A stretch of 64,000 nt of DNA from SB11 sp965222995 (GCA_965222995.1 OZ244977.1:1798001-1862000), one strand, 5' to 3'. Positions 42,043-50,595 are shown, numbered from the stretch's first letter. The notes: a model not told the origin generated them from the sequence alone. A program made the numbers and translations.

Positions 42043-42954
42043 CTAAAAAAACCACTGTATTGAGGGAGAAAATACAAGCCCTCTTGTCAACCCATCAGGT
42101 CTGTTTTCTCTTACCATTAGCGGGAAACCTAGTGTTGTATTAAAACTTAAATTGTCTTTAATGGGGTATTTACTGCTTAAAACAAAGTTTAATGTCAGCC
42201 CTTGGCTATTAGGAACTTCAATAGTTTGTTCTATGGTGGGTACTTCTATTTTGTCATTAGCTAAATGGTAAATAGAAAGTAACCCAATAGACCACTGAAA
42301 TTTATTACTCTTAAACTTTCTTTCTGCTCTAAAAACAACATCAGCTGCCCTGGTAAGCTTATTAGAAGCAAAATAATCACTATCGCTTTCTGCTGATGTA
42401 GGAAAAAAACCGTTTTCGTTATTTTGAGATAAAGGTTGTTGATACCCTACTATAAAATTCCATTTTTTATAAGTAGCAGAAATACCCAATAGTAAATCGT
42501 TAGTACCTAAACTACTTTGGTAAGGCATGGGCAGTGCTCGTCCGGTATCGTTACTAAAACTGGCATTGTTACTGGCAAACCTCCCCCCTATGGTTCCCCT
42601 CAACTCAAAACTATCTTGTTTATATATCCTGTGATTGTAGTTTACCAAAGGGTCTCCTACCCCATTGGCACTGCCTAAGTTTCCGAATGTGAAAACATAA
42701 GGTAAGCGCATTTGTATGAACCCATTTTTAGTTACGCCTATATTCACATCAACCTGCGGTGTCAAAATAGAAGTTAACCCATCTCCTAAACCATATATGG
42801 CATAAAACTGTACACTATTTTTATATTCTTGCTCACCTGCTTCTGCATGCAAAGCTCCTGCTGTACATATACCCGCATCACTACATCCCTGTCCTTTTGC
42901 TGTCGTATAACTTAAGACAGATATCAACACTACTATTAAAGATTTTAACCTCAT
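42043..42954 (-). CDS. Outer-membrane protein with N-terminal GCSDAGIC motif, first copy
   Basis: This is a 303-residue protein with a signal peptide (residues 1-20) and mature start G-Q-G-C-S-D-A-G-I-C-T-A-G (Cys24, Cys30). Shared segments with the next two copies are L-P-M-P-Y-Q-S-S-L-G-T-N-D-L-L-L-G, A-E-R-K-F-K and L-L-S-I-Y-H-L-A-N-D-K, then L-T-L-N-F-V. It is 3 bases after nth on the same strand, so nth and the trio look like one unit, although the biological link is not obvious. Together the three form a tandem array of a barrel family I cannot name. Confidence 0.78.
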   Translation of the reverse strand: MRLKSLIVVLISVLSYTTAKGQGCSDAGICTAGALHAEAGEQEYKNSVQFYAIYGLGDGLTSILTPQVDVNIGVTKNGFIQMRLPYVFTFGNLGSANGVGDPLVNYNHRIYKQDSFELRGTIGGRFASNNASFSNDTGRALPMPYQSSLGTNDLLLGISATYKKWNFIVGYQQPLSQNNENGFFPTSAESDSDYFASNKLTRAADVVFRAERKFKSNKFQWSIGLLSIYHLANDKIEVPTIEQTIEVPNSQGLTLNFVLSSKYPIKDNLSFNTTLGFPLMVRENRPDGLTRGLVFSPSIQWFF

Positions 42955-42957
42955 ATA

Positions 42958-43617
42958 CTATTTAGACTGCTTTCCTTTTAAAAATGTTTTTTCATAGTAT
43001 TTGCAAAAGTCTTTCATCTCACAAGTTTCACATTTAGGCCTTCTGGCAAGGCAAACATACCTGCCATGAAGTATTAGCCAGTGGTGTGCTTTTGAGATTA
43101 ATTCTGTAGGAATATACTTAACCAATTGCTTCTCACTTTCAAGTGGGGTTTTAGCATTGGTGGTTAAGCCCATACGGTTAGCTACTCTAAATACATGGGT
43201 ATCCACGGCCATTGCCGGTTGGTTGTATATTACACTGGCAACTACATTGGCTGTCTTTCTACCTACACCGGGCAGTTTTTGCAGTTCTTTTATATCGGAA
43301 GGTATTTCGTTATTAAAATCTTCAACCAGCATTTTTGCCATCCCAATAAGGTGTTTGGTTTTATTGTTAGGGTAGCTGATAGATTTTATATAAGGAAATA
43401 GCTCTTCAAAAGAGGTATTAGCCAATACTTCAGGGGTAGGAAAGTCTTTAAATAGAGCAGGAGTAACCATATTTACCCGTTTATCGGTACACTGGGCTGA
43501 TAAACTTACTGCTATTATCAACTGGAAGGGATTTTCATAATTTAACTCCGTATCAACTTCAGGATGGTTTTCAAGTTGGTACTCTACAAAGCGTTTGAAG
43601 CGTTCTTTCTTTTGCAC
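42958..43617 (-). CDS. nth: Endonuclease III
   Basis: This is a 219-residue DNA glycosylase/AP lyase. The helix-hairpin-helix motif reads LPGVGRKTANVV with the catalytic Lys121, followed by V-D-T-H-V-F-R-V containing the catalytic Asp139, and the C-terminal 4Fe-4S cluster has Cys189, Cys196, Cys199 and Cys205 (C-x6-C-x2-C-x5-C). It removes oxidised pyrimidines and nicks the DNA backbone in base excision repair. The first of the GCSDAG genes follows 3 bases later. A terminator lies just upstream, so it has its own promoter. Confidence 0.95.
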   Translation of the reverse strand: MQKKERFKRFVEYQLENHPEVDTELNYENPFQLIIAVSLSAQCTDKRVNMVTPALFKDFPTPEVLANTSFEELFPYIKSISYPNNKTKHLIGMAKMLVEDFNNEIPSDIKELQKLPGVGRKTANVVASVIYNQPAMAVDTHVFRVANRMGLTTNAKTPLESEKQLVKYIPTELISKAHHWLILHGRYVCLARRPKCETCEMKDFCKYYEKTFLKGKQSK

Positions 43618-43649
43618 GCGCTAATCTAAATACAATTTATAACAACAAA

Positions 43650-43673
43650 AAGCCCGCTTTAAAAGCGGGCTTC
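43650..43673 (-). terminator. Terminator of the sigma factor/regulator unit
   Basis: Arms AAGCCCGCTT (43650-43659) and AAGCGGGCTT (43663-43672), perfect. On the minus strand it is followed by T4 and separates the unit ending at 43792 from nth. The gap 43618-43791 holds this hairpin and otherwise no gene that I see. Confidence 0.85.
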
Positions 43674-43791
43674 AATATTAATAAGTTTAACGGTTTTACA
43701 GAGTTTTTTGCATAGCTCTCCCAATGATTAATTTATTTGCTACCCTCAAATAAATTAATATTAGAAAGATTGCTTTCGCCATCACACCAAC

Positions 43792-44037
43792 TTATTCAGT
43801 ATGGTGTTCAGGTGCAGAATAGTAACTGGCAGAATAGTCCATAACCAAGTTTATAGTGGTATCGTCAGGGTCATGTTTTTCTTCGTTCAGTTTCGCCTGG
43901 ATTTCGCTAAGCTGTTGTACTTCTTTGCGTAACTCTGCATTTTGCTGCATCTCCCGCTTGAGTACAATAGCCCGTTCAGGCTCCATTTCATTATAAATGA
44001 AACGTATTAAATCATCTTTTGTATAGTTAGAGTCCAT
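43792..44037 (-). CDS. Small protein after ECF sigma gene, possible anti-sigma
   Basis: This is an 81-residue protein, mostly one long acidic and basic helix (D-L-I-R-F-I-Y-N-E-M-E-P-E-R-A-I-V-L-K-R-E-M-Q-Q-N-A-E-L, then E-V-Q-Q-L) followed by a short tail rich in D, Y and S. It resembles the N-terminal anti-sigma domain of zinc-type regulators in placement and helix content but has no H-x3-C-x2-C zinc ligands. Its 49-base spacing after the ECF sigma gene and its transcription on the same strand suggest it binds or tunes that sigma factor. The function is inferred only from context. Confidence 0.6.
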   Translation of the reverse strand: MDSNYTKDDLIRFIYNEMEPERAIVLKREMQQNAELRKEVQQLSEIQAKLNEEKHDPDDTTINLVMDYSASYYSAPEHHTE

Positions 44038-44086
44038 AGGCAGTAACCTTTTTACATACCCTAACGAATTTATACCATTTTTTATT

Positions 44087-44668
44087 TTACTGCAAGCTAA
44101 TTTCTTTTTCTACCATCATCTTGCGTAGGTTATTCAAGGCATAGCGCATTCTTCCCAATGCTGTATTTATACTCACTTTGGTTAGGTCTGCTATCTCCTT
44201 AAAGCTTAAATCGCCATAGTGGCGTAGTATTAAAACCTGTTTTTGCTCATCAGGCAAAAGGTTTATTAAATGACGCAGTTGATTCTCGGTTTGCTTGCGG
44301 ATTAACTGCTCTTCTTTATTCTCATCAGCTAATTCTATAAACTTAAAAATATCCTCACCCTCGCTATCGGTTACAGTAGGTGTACGTTTACTTTTTCTAA
44401 AGTAATCAATTGCCATATTACGTGCAATACGTATAACCCATGGTAAAAACTTACCCTCTTCATTATACTTATTGTTTTTAAGCATGTGAATTACTTTGAT
44501 AAACGTTTCCTGAAATAAATCTTCGGCAATGTAACGGTCGTTAACAATTAGATAAATAGTAGTGAAAATTTTGCGTTTATGGCGCTTAATAAGCATTTCA
44601 AGACATGCTTCGTTGCCGTCTACATAATGGTGTACCAACTCCTGGTCACTAATCTGACTAAAACTCAT
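44087..44668 (-). CDS. ECF RNA polymerase sigma factor
   Basis: This is a 193-residue ECF (extracytoplasmic function) sigma factor. Region 2 reads A-E-D-L-F-Q-E-T-F-I-K-V-I, K-F-L-P-W-V-I-R-I-A-R-N-M-A-I-D-Y-F-R-K-S-K-R and binds core polymerase and the -10 box; region 4 reads L-S-F-K-E-I-A-D-L-T-K-V-S-I-N-T-A-L-G-R-M-R-Y-A-L-N-N-L-R. It redirects transcription to a specific stress or envelope regulon. A perfect AAAGGAGG Shine-Dalgarno lies 5 bases before the ATG, an exception among these genes. A small protein that might be its regulator follows. Confidence 0.92.
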   Translation of the reverse strand: MSFSQISDQELVHHYVDGNEACLEMLIKRHKRKIFTTIYLIVNDRYIAEDLFQETFIKVIHMLKNNKYNEEGKFLPWVIRIARNMAIDYFRKSKRTPTVTDSEGEDIFKFIELADENKEEQLIRKQTENQLRHLINLLPDEQKQVLILRHYGDLSFKEIADLTKVSINTALGRMRYALNNLRKMMVEKEISLQ

Positions 44669-44673
44669 AAAAA

Positions 44674-44681
44674 CCTCCTTT
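44674..44681 (-). promoter_or_regulatory. Perfect Shine-Dalgarno before the ECF sigma gene
   Basis: The minus strand reads AAAGGAGG followed by five T and ATG. The core complements the 16S 3' end fully and spacing is normal. Other genes here rarely show this, so it stands out. Confidence 0.85.
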
Positions 44682-44917
44682 ATTAGAACAATTTTGAAAA
44701 ATACTTTTGCCTTTATAAGGCATTAATTAAAGTAGAGGTTTCTATCTATAGGCAATAAAAAATTATGAACTTTTGTACGTTTACTATCGTAAAGTTAGCA
44801 AAAAAACATTTGAATTATACAAATATTTTTAAAAAAAGTACGAAAAAAAGTTGATTTATGCAACATTTTTAACTAAAAAAACGTCCCGAAGAAGCCTTTA
44901 TTTTCAGGGCTTAAGGA

Positions 44918-46210
44918 TTAATAGAACATACCTATTACAGAAGCTGTTAATAAACACGCAATTGTGCCCCCTAGTAATGCCCTTAATCCCAATTGTGAGA
45001 GTAAAACCCGTTTTGAAGGTGCTAACACCCCAATGCCACCAATTTGTATTCCTATTGAAGCGAAGTTTGAAAAACCACACAAAGCATAAGTAGCTATAAT
45101 TATAGATTTAGGGTCGGCAAAAGCATTTGCAGTTTTTAGCTTACCCAGTGTGGTATAGGCATAGTATTCATTTAAAATAGTTTTTTCGCCCAGCATCTGC
45201 CCAACCAGTAAAGAATCGTCGGGGCTTACACCAATAAGCCATGCTACGGGAGAAAATACGTACCCCATAATGTATTGCATGGAAAGCCCGTCATATTTCC
45301 CTCCGGTACTGTTTTGTATATTTTCATTAACTCCCAACACAGCTCCTACCCCATCCACCATTATATAGTTTAGCATAGCCATAAGTGCGGTAAATACTAA
45401 AAGCATAGCCCCTACATTTATGGCAAGTTTCAATCCATCGGTAGTACCGTTTGCTACTGCATCTAAAACATTGTTTCCCGCATTTATTTTAGAAAACTTC
45501 ATTTCCTTATTAAAGTCCTCCGTTTCAGGCACTAAAATTTTAGCTGCAACAATAGCTGCCGGTGCAGACATTAGCGAAGCAATAAGTAAATGGGCAGCAA
45601 ACTCTTCTCCTCCCCCCAAAAAGCCTATATATGATATTAATACCCCTCCTGCTATGGTAGCCATTCCTCCCGTCATTAAACTCATTATTTCTGACTTAGT
45701 CATTAGGCTTAAATAAGGTTTCACCACCAAAGGGGCCTCTGTTTGCCCGATAAATACATTAGCGGCGGCGGCTAAACTCTCTGCGCCGGAAAGACGCATA
45801 GTTTTTTTCATTACCCATGCTATACCGTATACTATACGTTGAAGAATACCAAAATAATAAAGTAGTGAGGTAAATGCTGAAAAGAAAACTATGGTGGGCA
45901 ATACATGAAAAGCAAACACAAAACCCATACCTCCGGAACTTTTACCTAAATCCGGTCCAAAAAGAAATACTACCCCTTGCTCTGTAAAACCAAGTATTTG
46001 AATGAAAACACGTCCAACACCCTCAAAAAATGAGGTTATGGCAGGTACATTTAAAAAACCTACGGCAAGTAATAGTTGAAGCCCTAAGCCTATAACTACT
46101 AAACGCCAGTTTATCTTTTTCCTATCCGTACTAAATACCCAAGCTAAACCTATAAGAAAAACCATTCCCAATAATCCGCGCGCGATACTGGTAATGGATA
46201 AATCTGTCAT
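44918..46210 (-). CDS. CNT-family nucleoside transporter (NupC)
   Basis: This is a 430-residue concentrative nucleoside transporter. It has a gate/core N-terminal pair and repeats holding Q-T-E-A-P-L-V-V-K-P-Y (inside), and G-G-M-A-T-I-A-G-G-V-L-I-S-Y-I-G and F-A-D-P-K-S-I-I-I-A-T-Y-A-L-C-G-F-S-N-F-A-S-I-G-I-Q-I-G-G as the second core. CNT proteins import nucleosides with sodium or protons at the inner membrane. It lies 14 bases after the BFN gene; together with etfBA this forms a group read in the same direction. The sodium/proton choice is not determined. Confidence 0.92.
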   Translation of the reverse strand: MTDLSITSIARGLLGMVFLIGLAWVFSTDRKKINWRLVVIGLGLQLLLAVGFLNVPAITSFFEGVGRVFIQILGFTEQGVVFLFGPDLGKSSGGMGFVFAFHVLPTIVFFSAFTSLLYYFGILQRIVYGIAWVMKKTMRLSGAESLAAAANVFIGQTEAPLVVKPYLSLMTKSEIMSLMTGGMATIAGGVLISYIGFLGGGEEFAAHLLIASLMSAPAAIVAAKILVPETEDFNKEMKFSKINAGNNVLDAVANGTTDGLKLAINVGAMLLVFTALMAMLNYIMVDGVGAVLGVNENIQNSTGGKYDGLSMQYIMGYVFSPVAWLIGVSPDDSLLVGQMLGEKTILNEYYAYTTLGKLKTANAFADPKSIIIATYALCGFSNFASIGIQIGGIGVLAPSKRVLLSQLGLRALLGGTIACLLTASVIGMFY

Positions 46211-46224
46211 AAAAAGGGTTAAGA

Positions 46225-46830
46225 TTATTTAGTGCGTTTGCGAATTTCGTCCCTAATACTTGCCGCTTTCTCGTAATCTTCTATCTTTTCAGCTTCGTCA
46301 AGCATTTTTTCTAATTCAGCCAGTGAATGTTTTTCAAATCCGTCTTGCTTAGGTGCACGTTTTAATACAGGTTCATCTTTTGATGGAGCACCGGGACGTT
46401 CCGGTTCATCGGCTTCTTCGTGTTCTAAAGTAATACTTGCCGACTGCATTATATTTTCAAAGGTAAACACAGGACAGTTGAAACGTACTGCTAAGGCCAT
46501 GGCATCACTTGTACGGGCATCAATCTCGTACAGTTCGCCTTTCATTTTACAGATTAGCTTAGAGTAAAATACGCCTTCAATAAGATTATATATTATTACC
46601 TCTTCCACTCTTATATCAAAAGTCTTACTAAACGACACAAACAAATCATGTGTCATTGGGCGGAAGGGAACAATTTTTTCTATTTCAATAGCTATTGCTT
46701 GTGCCTCAAAACTGCCTATAATAATGGGTAACTTTCTGTCTCCATGCTCCTCACCCAATATTAAGGTATAAGAGCCATGGGCTTGACCTGAAGTTAGCCC
46801 CACTATTTCAAGTTGAATTTTTTGAGTCAA
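46225..46830 (-). CDS. Bifunctional nuclease (DUF151) with UVR domain
   Basis: This is a 201-residue protein: a BFN/DUF151 domain (residues 1-135; L-P-I-I-I-G-S-F-E-A-Q-A-I-A and E-I-D-A-R-T-S-D-A-M-A-L-A-V-R) and a UVR domain at the C-terminus (L-A-E-L-E-K-M-L-D-E-A-E-K-I-E-D-Y-E-K-A-A-S-I-R). Characterised relatives have DNase and RNase activity, and the UVR segment, from UvrB/UvrC, mediates protein binding. It lies between etfA and the nucleoside transporter on the same strand, 11 and 14 bases apart, so they are likely co-transcribed. Confidence 0.9.
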   Translation of the reverse strand: MTQKIQLEIVGLTSGQAHGSYTLILGEEHGDRKLPIIIGSFEAQAIAIEIEKIVPFRPMTHDLFVSFSKTFDIRVEEVIIYNLIEGVFYSKLICKMKGELYEIDARTSDAMALAVRFNCPVFTFENIMQSASITLEHEEADEPERPGAPSKDEPVLKRAPKQDGFEKHSLAELEKMLDEAEKIEDYEKAASIRDEIRKRTK

Positions 46831-46841
46831 AACGCTAACAA

Positions 46842-47810
46842 TTATGCTGAAGCAGATTTAAGGTTCTTTGCAGCCTCTATTAATTTCGGTACCACCTCAA
46901 AGGCATCACCAACAATACCATAGTCGGCAGCCTTAAAGAAAGGAGCTTCAGGGTCTTTATTAATTGCAACAATAACTTTACTTGAACTAACTCCTGCCAA
47001 ATGCTGTATTGCTCCTGAAATACCTATAGCAATATACAAATTTGGTTTGATAGTTATACCTGTTTGCCCAACGTGCTCCTCATGAGGTCTCCACTCCATA
47101 TCACTTACAGGTTTAGAGCAAGCTGTGGCAGCTCCCAAAACTTCTGCAAAATCTTCAACCATACCCCAATTCTCCGGACCTTTTAGTCCACGACCTCCAG
47201 AAACTACCAATTCTGCCTCTGTTAAAGGTATTTTACCGGTTACACGATTGGTTTCAACTATTTGTGTTTTCCAAACATCATCTCCCAAATCTGCATCGTG
47301 GTTTATAACGTTTGCTTCACCACCATAATTGTTTATTTGGTAAGAATTTGGTGTAATTGCCAGTACTTTTATATCAGAAGTTAAATCTACATCAGCAAAT
47401 GCTTTACCTGAAAAAACACCTTGACGCACCACAAAACCACTAGATGTATTGGGTAATGATACCACGCCTGATGCTACTGAAGCGTTTAATTTAACTGCTA
47501 TACGTGGCGTAATAGATTTCCCCGTGTAGCTATTTGAAACAACGACTACTTTTGCATCTTCTTTTTTAGCAATATCAGCTATTGCAGTTGAGTAAGCTTC
47601 TGGAGTAAACTTATCTAAGCTTACAGCATATACTGTTTCAGCACCATTATCTCCCAGTGCTTTCATATCAGCTTCATCAACATTGCCTATTGAAACTGCA
47701 ACTACTTTAGTACCTAATTGGTTTGCCGTTTCTTTTGCATAAGAAACCGCTTCATAAGTAGATTTTTTAAATTTTCCGTCAACACTCTCTGCAAATACAA
47801 GTACTGCCAT
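46842..47810 (-). CDS. etfA: Electron transfer flavoprotein subunit alpha
   Basis: This is a 322-residue ETF-alpha. The N-terminal domain resembles EtfB; the C-terminal domain binds FAD: V-V-S-G-G-R-G-L-K-G-P-E-N, V-G-Q-T-G-I-T-I-K-P-N-L-Y-I-A-I-G-I-S-G-A-I-Q-H-L-A-G and V-A-I-N-K-D-P-E-A-P-F-F. With EtfB it passes electrons from acyl-CoA dehydrogenases and other flavoprotein dehydrogenases to the quinone pool via ETF dehydrogenase, which is not in this window. It starts 50 bases after etfB's stop, same strand. Confidence 0.95.
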   Translation of the reverse strand: MAVLVFAESVDGKFKKSTYEAVSYAKETANQLGTKVVAVSIGNVDEADMKALGDNGAETVYAVSLDKFTPEAYSTAIADIAKKEDAKVVVVSNSYTGKSITPRIAVKLNASVASGVVSLPNTSSGFVVRQGVFSGKAFADVDLTSDIKVLAITPNSYQINNYGGEANVINHDADLGDDVWKTQIVETNRVTGKIPLTEAELVVSGGRGLKGPENWGMVEDFAEVLGAATACSKPVSDMEWRPHEEHVGQTGITIKPNLYIAIGISGAIQHLAGVSSSKVIVAINKDPEAPFFKAADYGIVGDAFEVVPKLIEAAKNLKSASA

Positions 47811-47860
47811 ATCTATATCGTATTAAAATCTTGTAGTCTTTAAAATTGTTTAATTAAAAC

Positions 47861-48598
47861 TTATATCACTTTAGCTTCATTGTGTAGCAAATCAATCAAC
47901 TCTGACGGATTATCTGCCGAAACTAATTTAACTCCTGCCTTAGGTGCAGGTAACTCGTATGAATTGTAGTTTGCCGTGTCTTTATTAGCAACGGGCTCAA
48001 CAACAGCTAAAGGTTTTGTGCGAGCAGCCATAATACCGCGCATATTAGGTATACGAGGCTCGGTTAATTCTTTTTGTGCACTGGCTACAATTGGTAAAGC
48101 AACTTTCACGGTTTCTTTACCACCGTCAATATCACGTATTAAAGTAGCTTCACTACCCGCTACGTCTATTTTGGTTACTACGTTTACACTAGGTATGTTT
48201 AGCATTTCTGCAATTAAACCACCTACTAAACCACCATTGTAGTCTATACTTTCACGGCCTGTTAAAATCAAATCAAAACCTTTGTCTTTAGCATATTCAG
48301 CAATTTCAGTTGCAACAAAAAATGCATTCTTAGGTTCAGCATTAATACGTACCGCTTCATGAGCACCTATTGCCAAGGCTTTACGAATATTAGCATCAGC
48401 ATCAGGCAAACCAACAGTAATTACGGTTACTGTTCCTCCGTTTGCTTCAGTAAGCTCAAGCGCACGTGTAAGTGCTAACTCATCATAAGGGTTTATAATA
48501 AATTGAACACCTGCAGTGTTAAATTTGGTATTGTTATCGGTGAAAGTGATTTTTGTGGTGGTATCCGGAACTACACTAATACAAACTAAAATCTTCAT
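47861..48598 (-). CDS. etfB: Electron transfer flavoprotein subunit beta
   Basis: This is a 245-residue EtfB, with the AMP-binding N-terminal segment M-K-I-L-V-C-I-S-V-V-P-D, N-P-Y-D-E-L-A-L-T-R-A-L-E and A-L-A-I-G-A-H-E-A-V-R-I, and the region G-G-L-V-G-G-L-I-A-E-M-L. It forms a heterodimer with EtfA. The gene has its own promoter element 50 bases upstream at 48649-48656, so etfBA and the genes after it (bifunctional nuclease, nucleoside transporter) form the unit. EtfB's promoter lies next to the divergent TPR gene. Confidence 0.95.
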   Translation of the reverse strand: MKILVCISVVPDTTTKITFTDNNTKFNTAGVQFIINPYDELALTRALELTEANGGTVTVITVGLPDADANIRKALAIGAHEAVRINAEPKNAFFVATEIAEYAKDKGFDLILTGRESIDYNGGLVGGLIAEMLNIPSVNVVTKIDVAGSEATLIRDIDGGKETVKVALPIVASAQKELTEPRIPNMRGIMAARTKPLAVVEPVANKDTANYNSYELPAPKAGVKLVSADNPSELIDLLHNEAKVI

Positions 48599-48648
48599 TC
48601 AAAAACTTGATATTTTATGTGGGTATGAAACCTTATTTTTAAGGACTG

Positions 48649-48656
48649 CAAAGGTA
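48649..48656 (-). promoter_or_regulatory. -7 element for the etfBA operon
   Basis: The minus strand reads TACCTTTG, an exact TAnnTTTG; the ATG of etfB is 50 bases downstream. Confidence 0.55.
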
Positions 48657-48676
48657 TTGAAAAAAGTGAAAAAAAA

Positions 48677-49012
48677 ATGACTGAAAATACGAGGATAGCT
48701 CAACTGCAAGATTTTTTGAAAGATACACCCAATGATGCCTTTTTAAATTACGCTTTGGCAATTGAATATGTAGGCATGAAAAAAGACGAACTTGCCCAAC
48801 CTATTTTTGAGCAATTATTGGAGTTACAGCCCGAATATACAGCCACTTACTATCATTTGGGCAAATTATATGAACGTGCTGACAGAAAAGACGATGCTGA
48901 AAGTATTTACAAAAAAGGGATAGCCATTACCATGAAAAACAGAGAGCAACATGCACTTTCTGAACTGCAAAATGCCCTAACTAACTTATGGATTGATGAT
49001 GATAACGAGTAA
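48677..49012 (+). CDS. Small TPR protein
   Basis: This is a 111-residue protein of about three tetratricopeptide repeats: A-F-L-N-Y-A-L-A-I-E-Y-V-G-M, P-I-F-E-Q-L-L-E-L-Q-P-E-Y-T-A-T-Y-Y-H-L-G-K-L-Y-E-R-A-D-R-K-D-D-A and I-Y-K-K-G-I. TPRs form a helical scaffold that binds other proteins. No signal peptide, so it is cytoplasmic. It is divergent from etfB, and converges on the lipoprotein gene to its right with 10 bases between stops. Confidence 0.82.
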   Translation: MTENTRIAQLQDFLKDTPNDAFLNYALAIEYVGMKKDELAQPIFEQLLELQPEYTATYYHLGKLYERADRKDDAESIYKKGIAITMKNREQHALSELQNALTNLWIDDDNE

Positions 49013-49022
49013 CGCAGGGCTG

Positions 49023-49760
49023 TTATTTACTTAAATCAAACACTACCTTACTAAATTTTTTACAGGGTTCTATATACCCTTTTTGGTTTCTTTCCATTGC
49101 ATGGATAGTGTTTCCGTTTTTCAAAACCCACCGTGTTATTATTTGGTTGCCTATATATTCACTATCGGGGTTAGCTATGTGTGGAACAGCAGATTGCCCG
49201 TAATCTATCGTCATATTATTTATAAAAGGACCTGTAACCATTTTATATGTCGAGTCAAAAACCCATGTAGTAGAATCGATAATTATTGGGGTACTTTTAT
49301 ATTTAATATCATAAAACAAGGTATCTTCATTAGTATAAAGTGTATTGGTTTTAACTTTATAGGTATAGAAACCGTTATTCTCTTGATATAAATTTCCTAA
49401 ATCATAATTCTTATTGGCACTCATATCAATCACCAAGTTTCTATAGCTAAAGTTGTCAAAATCGTACCTTAGTATTAACTCACCTTTCCAGCAAGTACTG
49501 GTATAGGTTATTTCAAAATTTCCGTTCTCATCTGTAATAGCCCTTCCCAATTCTCCGGCTTTACAACTGTTGGGTGTTATTCTTTTGTAATCATTATAAA
49601 GATATACTTCATAGTTTTTAACCGGACTTAAATCATCGCAAGAAACCACCACTCGCCCCCTAACGGTATACTGTTCATCTGCACTTTCTTTTTTACACCC
49701 TGTTATTGTAATTATTAAACATATTATTAGAGTCAGAGCATTACTAGAAATTGATTTCAT
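49023..49760 (-). CDS. Lipoprotein with carboxypeptidase-regulatory-like domain
   Basis: This is a 245-residue lipoprotein with lipobox T-I-T-G-C (Cys22) followed by K-K-E. Residues 30-120 look like a beta-sandwich of the carboxypeptidase-regulatory/CNA-B type: T-V-R-G-R-V-V-V-S, N-Y-E-V-Y-L-Y-N, D-E-N-G-N-F-E-I-T-Y. The C-terminal half is strand-rich with D-S-T and G-P-F motifs and matches no family I know. Likely anchored in the outer membrane, possibly exposed. It is transcribed alone, ending 11 bases from the TPR gene's stop. Confidence 0.65.
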   Translation of the reverse strand: MKSISSNALTLIICLIITITGCKKESADEQYTVRGRVVVSCDDLSPVKNYEVYLYNDYKRITPNSCKAGELGRAITDENGNFEITYTSTCWKGELILRYDFDNFSYRNLVIDMSANKNYDLGNLYQENNGFYTYKVKTNTLYTNEDTLFYDIKYKSTPIIIDSTTWVFDSTYKMVTGPFINNMTIDYGQSAVPHIANPDSEYIGNQIITRWVLKNGNTIHAMERNQKGYIEPCKKFSKVVFDLSK

Positions 49761-49914
49761 AATTCAGGATTAAAAAGAGTTATCCAAAGCATAAAACGAA
49801 ATCAATACGTGATATGTGAGGATAGAAATTATTTTATTTTAAAACTGCTGTGAGGGATAGGCAAAATTTAGTTGTATACTTTACTAATTTAATATGCTAT
49901 AAAAGAATTACTCC

Positions 49915-49922
49915 TAACTTTG
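49915..49922 (+). promoter_or_regulatory. -7 element for the lpoB operon
   Basis: TAACTTTG is an exact TAnnTTTG, 43 bases before the ATG at 49965. Confidence 0.55.
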
Positions 49923-49964
49923 GAACGGAAATTGAAATTACCTTATTAAACAAATATGCAGACT

Positions 49965-50555
49965 ATGAAAAAAGCCCTTATTGTAGCCCCGGCCATAGCA
50001 CTAATGTTAATTACAAGTGCTTGTAGCCAACGCAAAGTAACCCGCTTAGACTCTAAACAACAAACAGATATTAGCGGAAGATGGAATGATACCGACAGCA
50101 AAATGGTTGCTGATGAAATGATTACTGATGTATTGGAGCGCCCCTGGCGTAAAGAGTTCACTGAAAAAATGGGTCGTAAACCCGTGATTATTGTAGGTAG
50201 AATTCGTAATAATACCACTGAACCTGATATTCAGCCTGAAACCTTTATTAAGGATATTGAGAAAGAGTTTATCAATACGAATACCGTTACTGTAGTACAA
50301 TCTAAAGAAGGTCGCGACGATTTACGTGCTGAGCGTGAAGACCAACAAACCTTTGCCACACAAGAAAGCCGCAAAAAGTGGGGTAAAGAAAAAGGTGCCG
50401 ACTTTATGCTAAATGGTGTTATTAACAGTAATATTGATGAATATAAACGCGACCGCGTAGTTACTTATAAAATTAACTTAGAATTGGTTGATTTGGAAAG
50501 TAATATCAAAGTATGGATTGGCGATAAAGAAATTAAAAAGCACATCCGTAACTAA
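49965..50555 (+). CDS. lpoB: Penicillin-binding protein activator LpoB-like lipoprotein
   Basis: This lipoprotein of about 196 residues has lipobox I-T-S-A-C (Cys about 19) followed by S-Q-R-K. The fold, K-P-V-I-I-V-G-R-I-R-N-N-T then I-E-K-E-F-I-N-T and G-A-D-F-M-L-N-G-V-I-N-S-N, matches LpoB, the outer-membrane activator of the bifunctional peptidoglycan synthase PBP1B in Enterobacteria. In Bacteroidota homologues often precede a COG3014-like gene, as here at 50596. The frame is open from 49956; ATG 49965 (MKKALIVAP) is a better signal start. Confidence 0.85.
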   Translation: MKKALIVAPAIALMLITSACSQRKVTRLDSKQQTDISGRWNDTDSKMVADEMITDVLERPWRKEFTEKMGRKPVIIVGRIRNNTTEPDIQPETFIKDIEKEFINTNTVTVVQSKEGRDDLRAEREDQQTFATQESRKKWGKEKGADFMLNGVINSNIDEYKRDRVVTYKINLELVDLESNIKVWIGDKEIKKHIRN

Positions 50556-50595
50556 AAGAACACTTACTTTTTCATTAGATACTTTTTAAAACCTT

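Noticed and set aside
44702..44709. TACTTTTG on the plus strand upstream of the sigma gene
   Set aside because: Exact -7 match but no plus-strand gene lies downstream for 4 kb, so probably chance.
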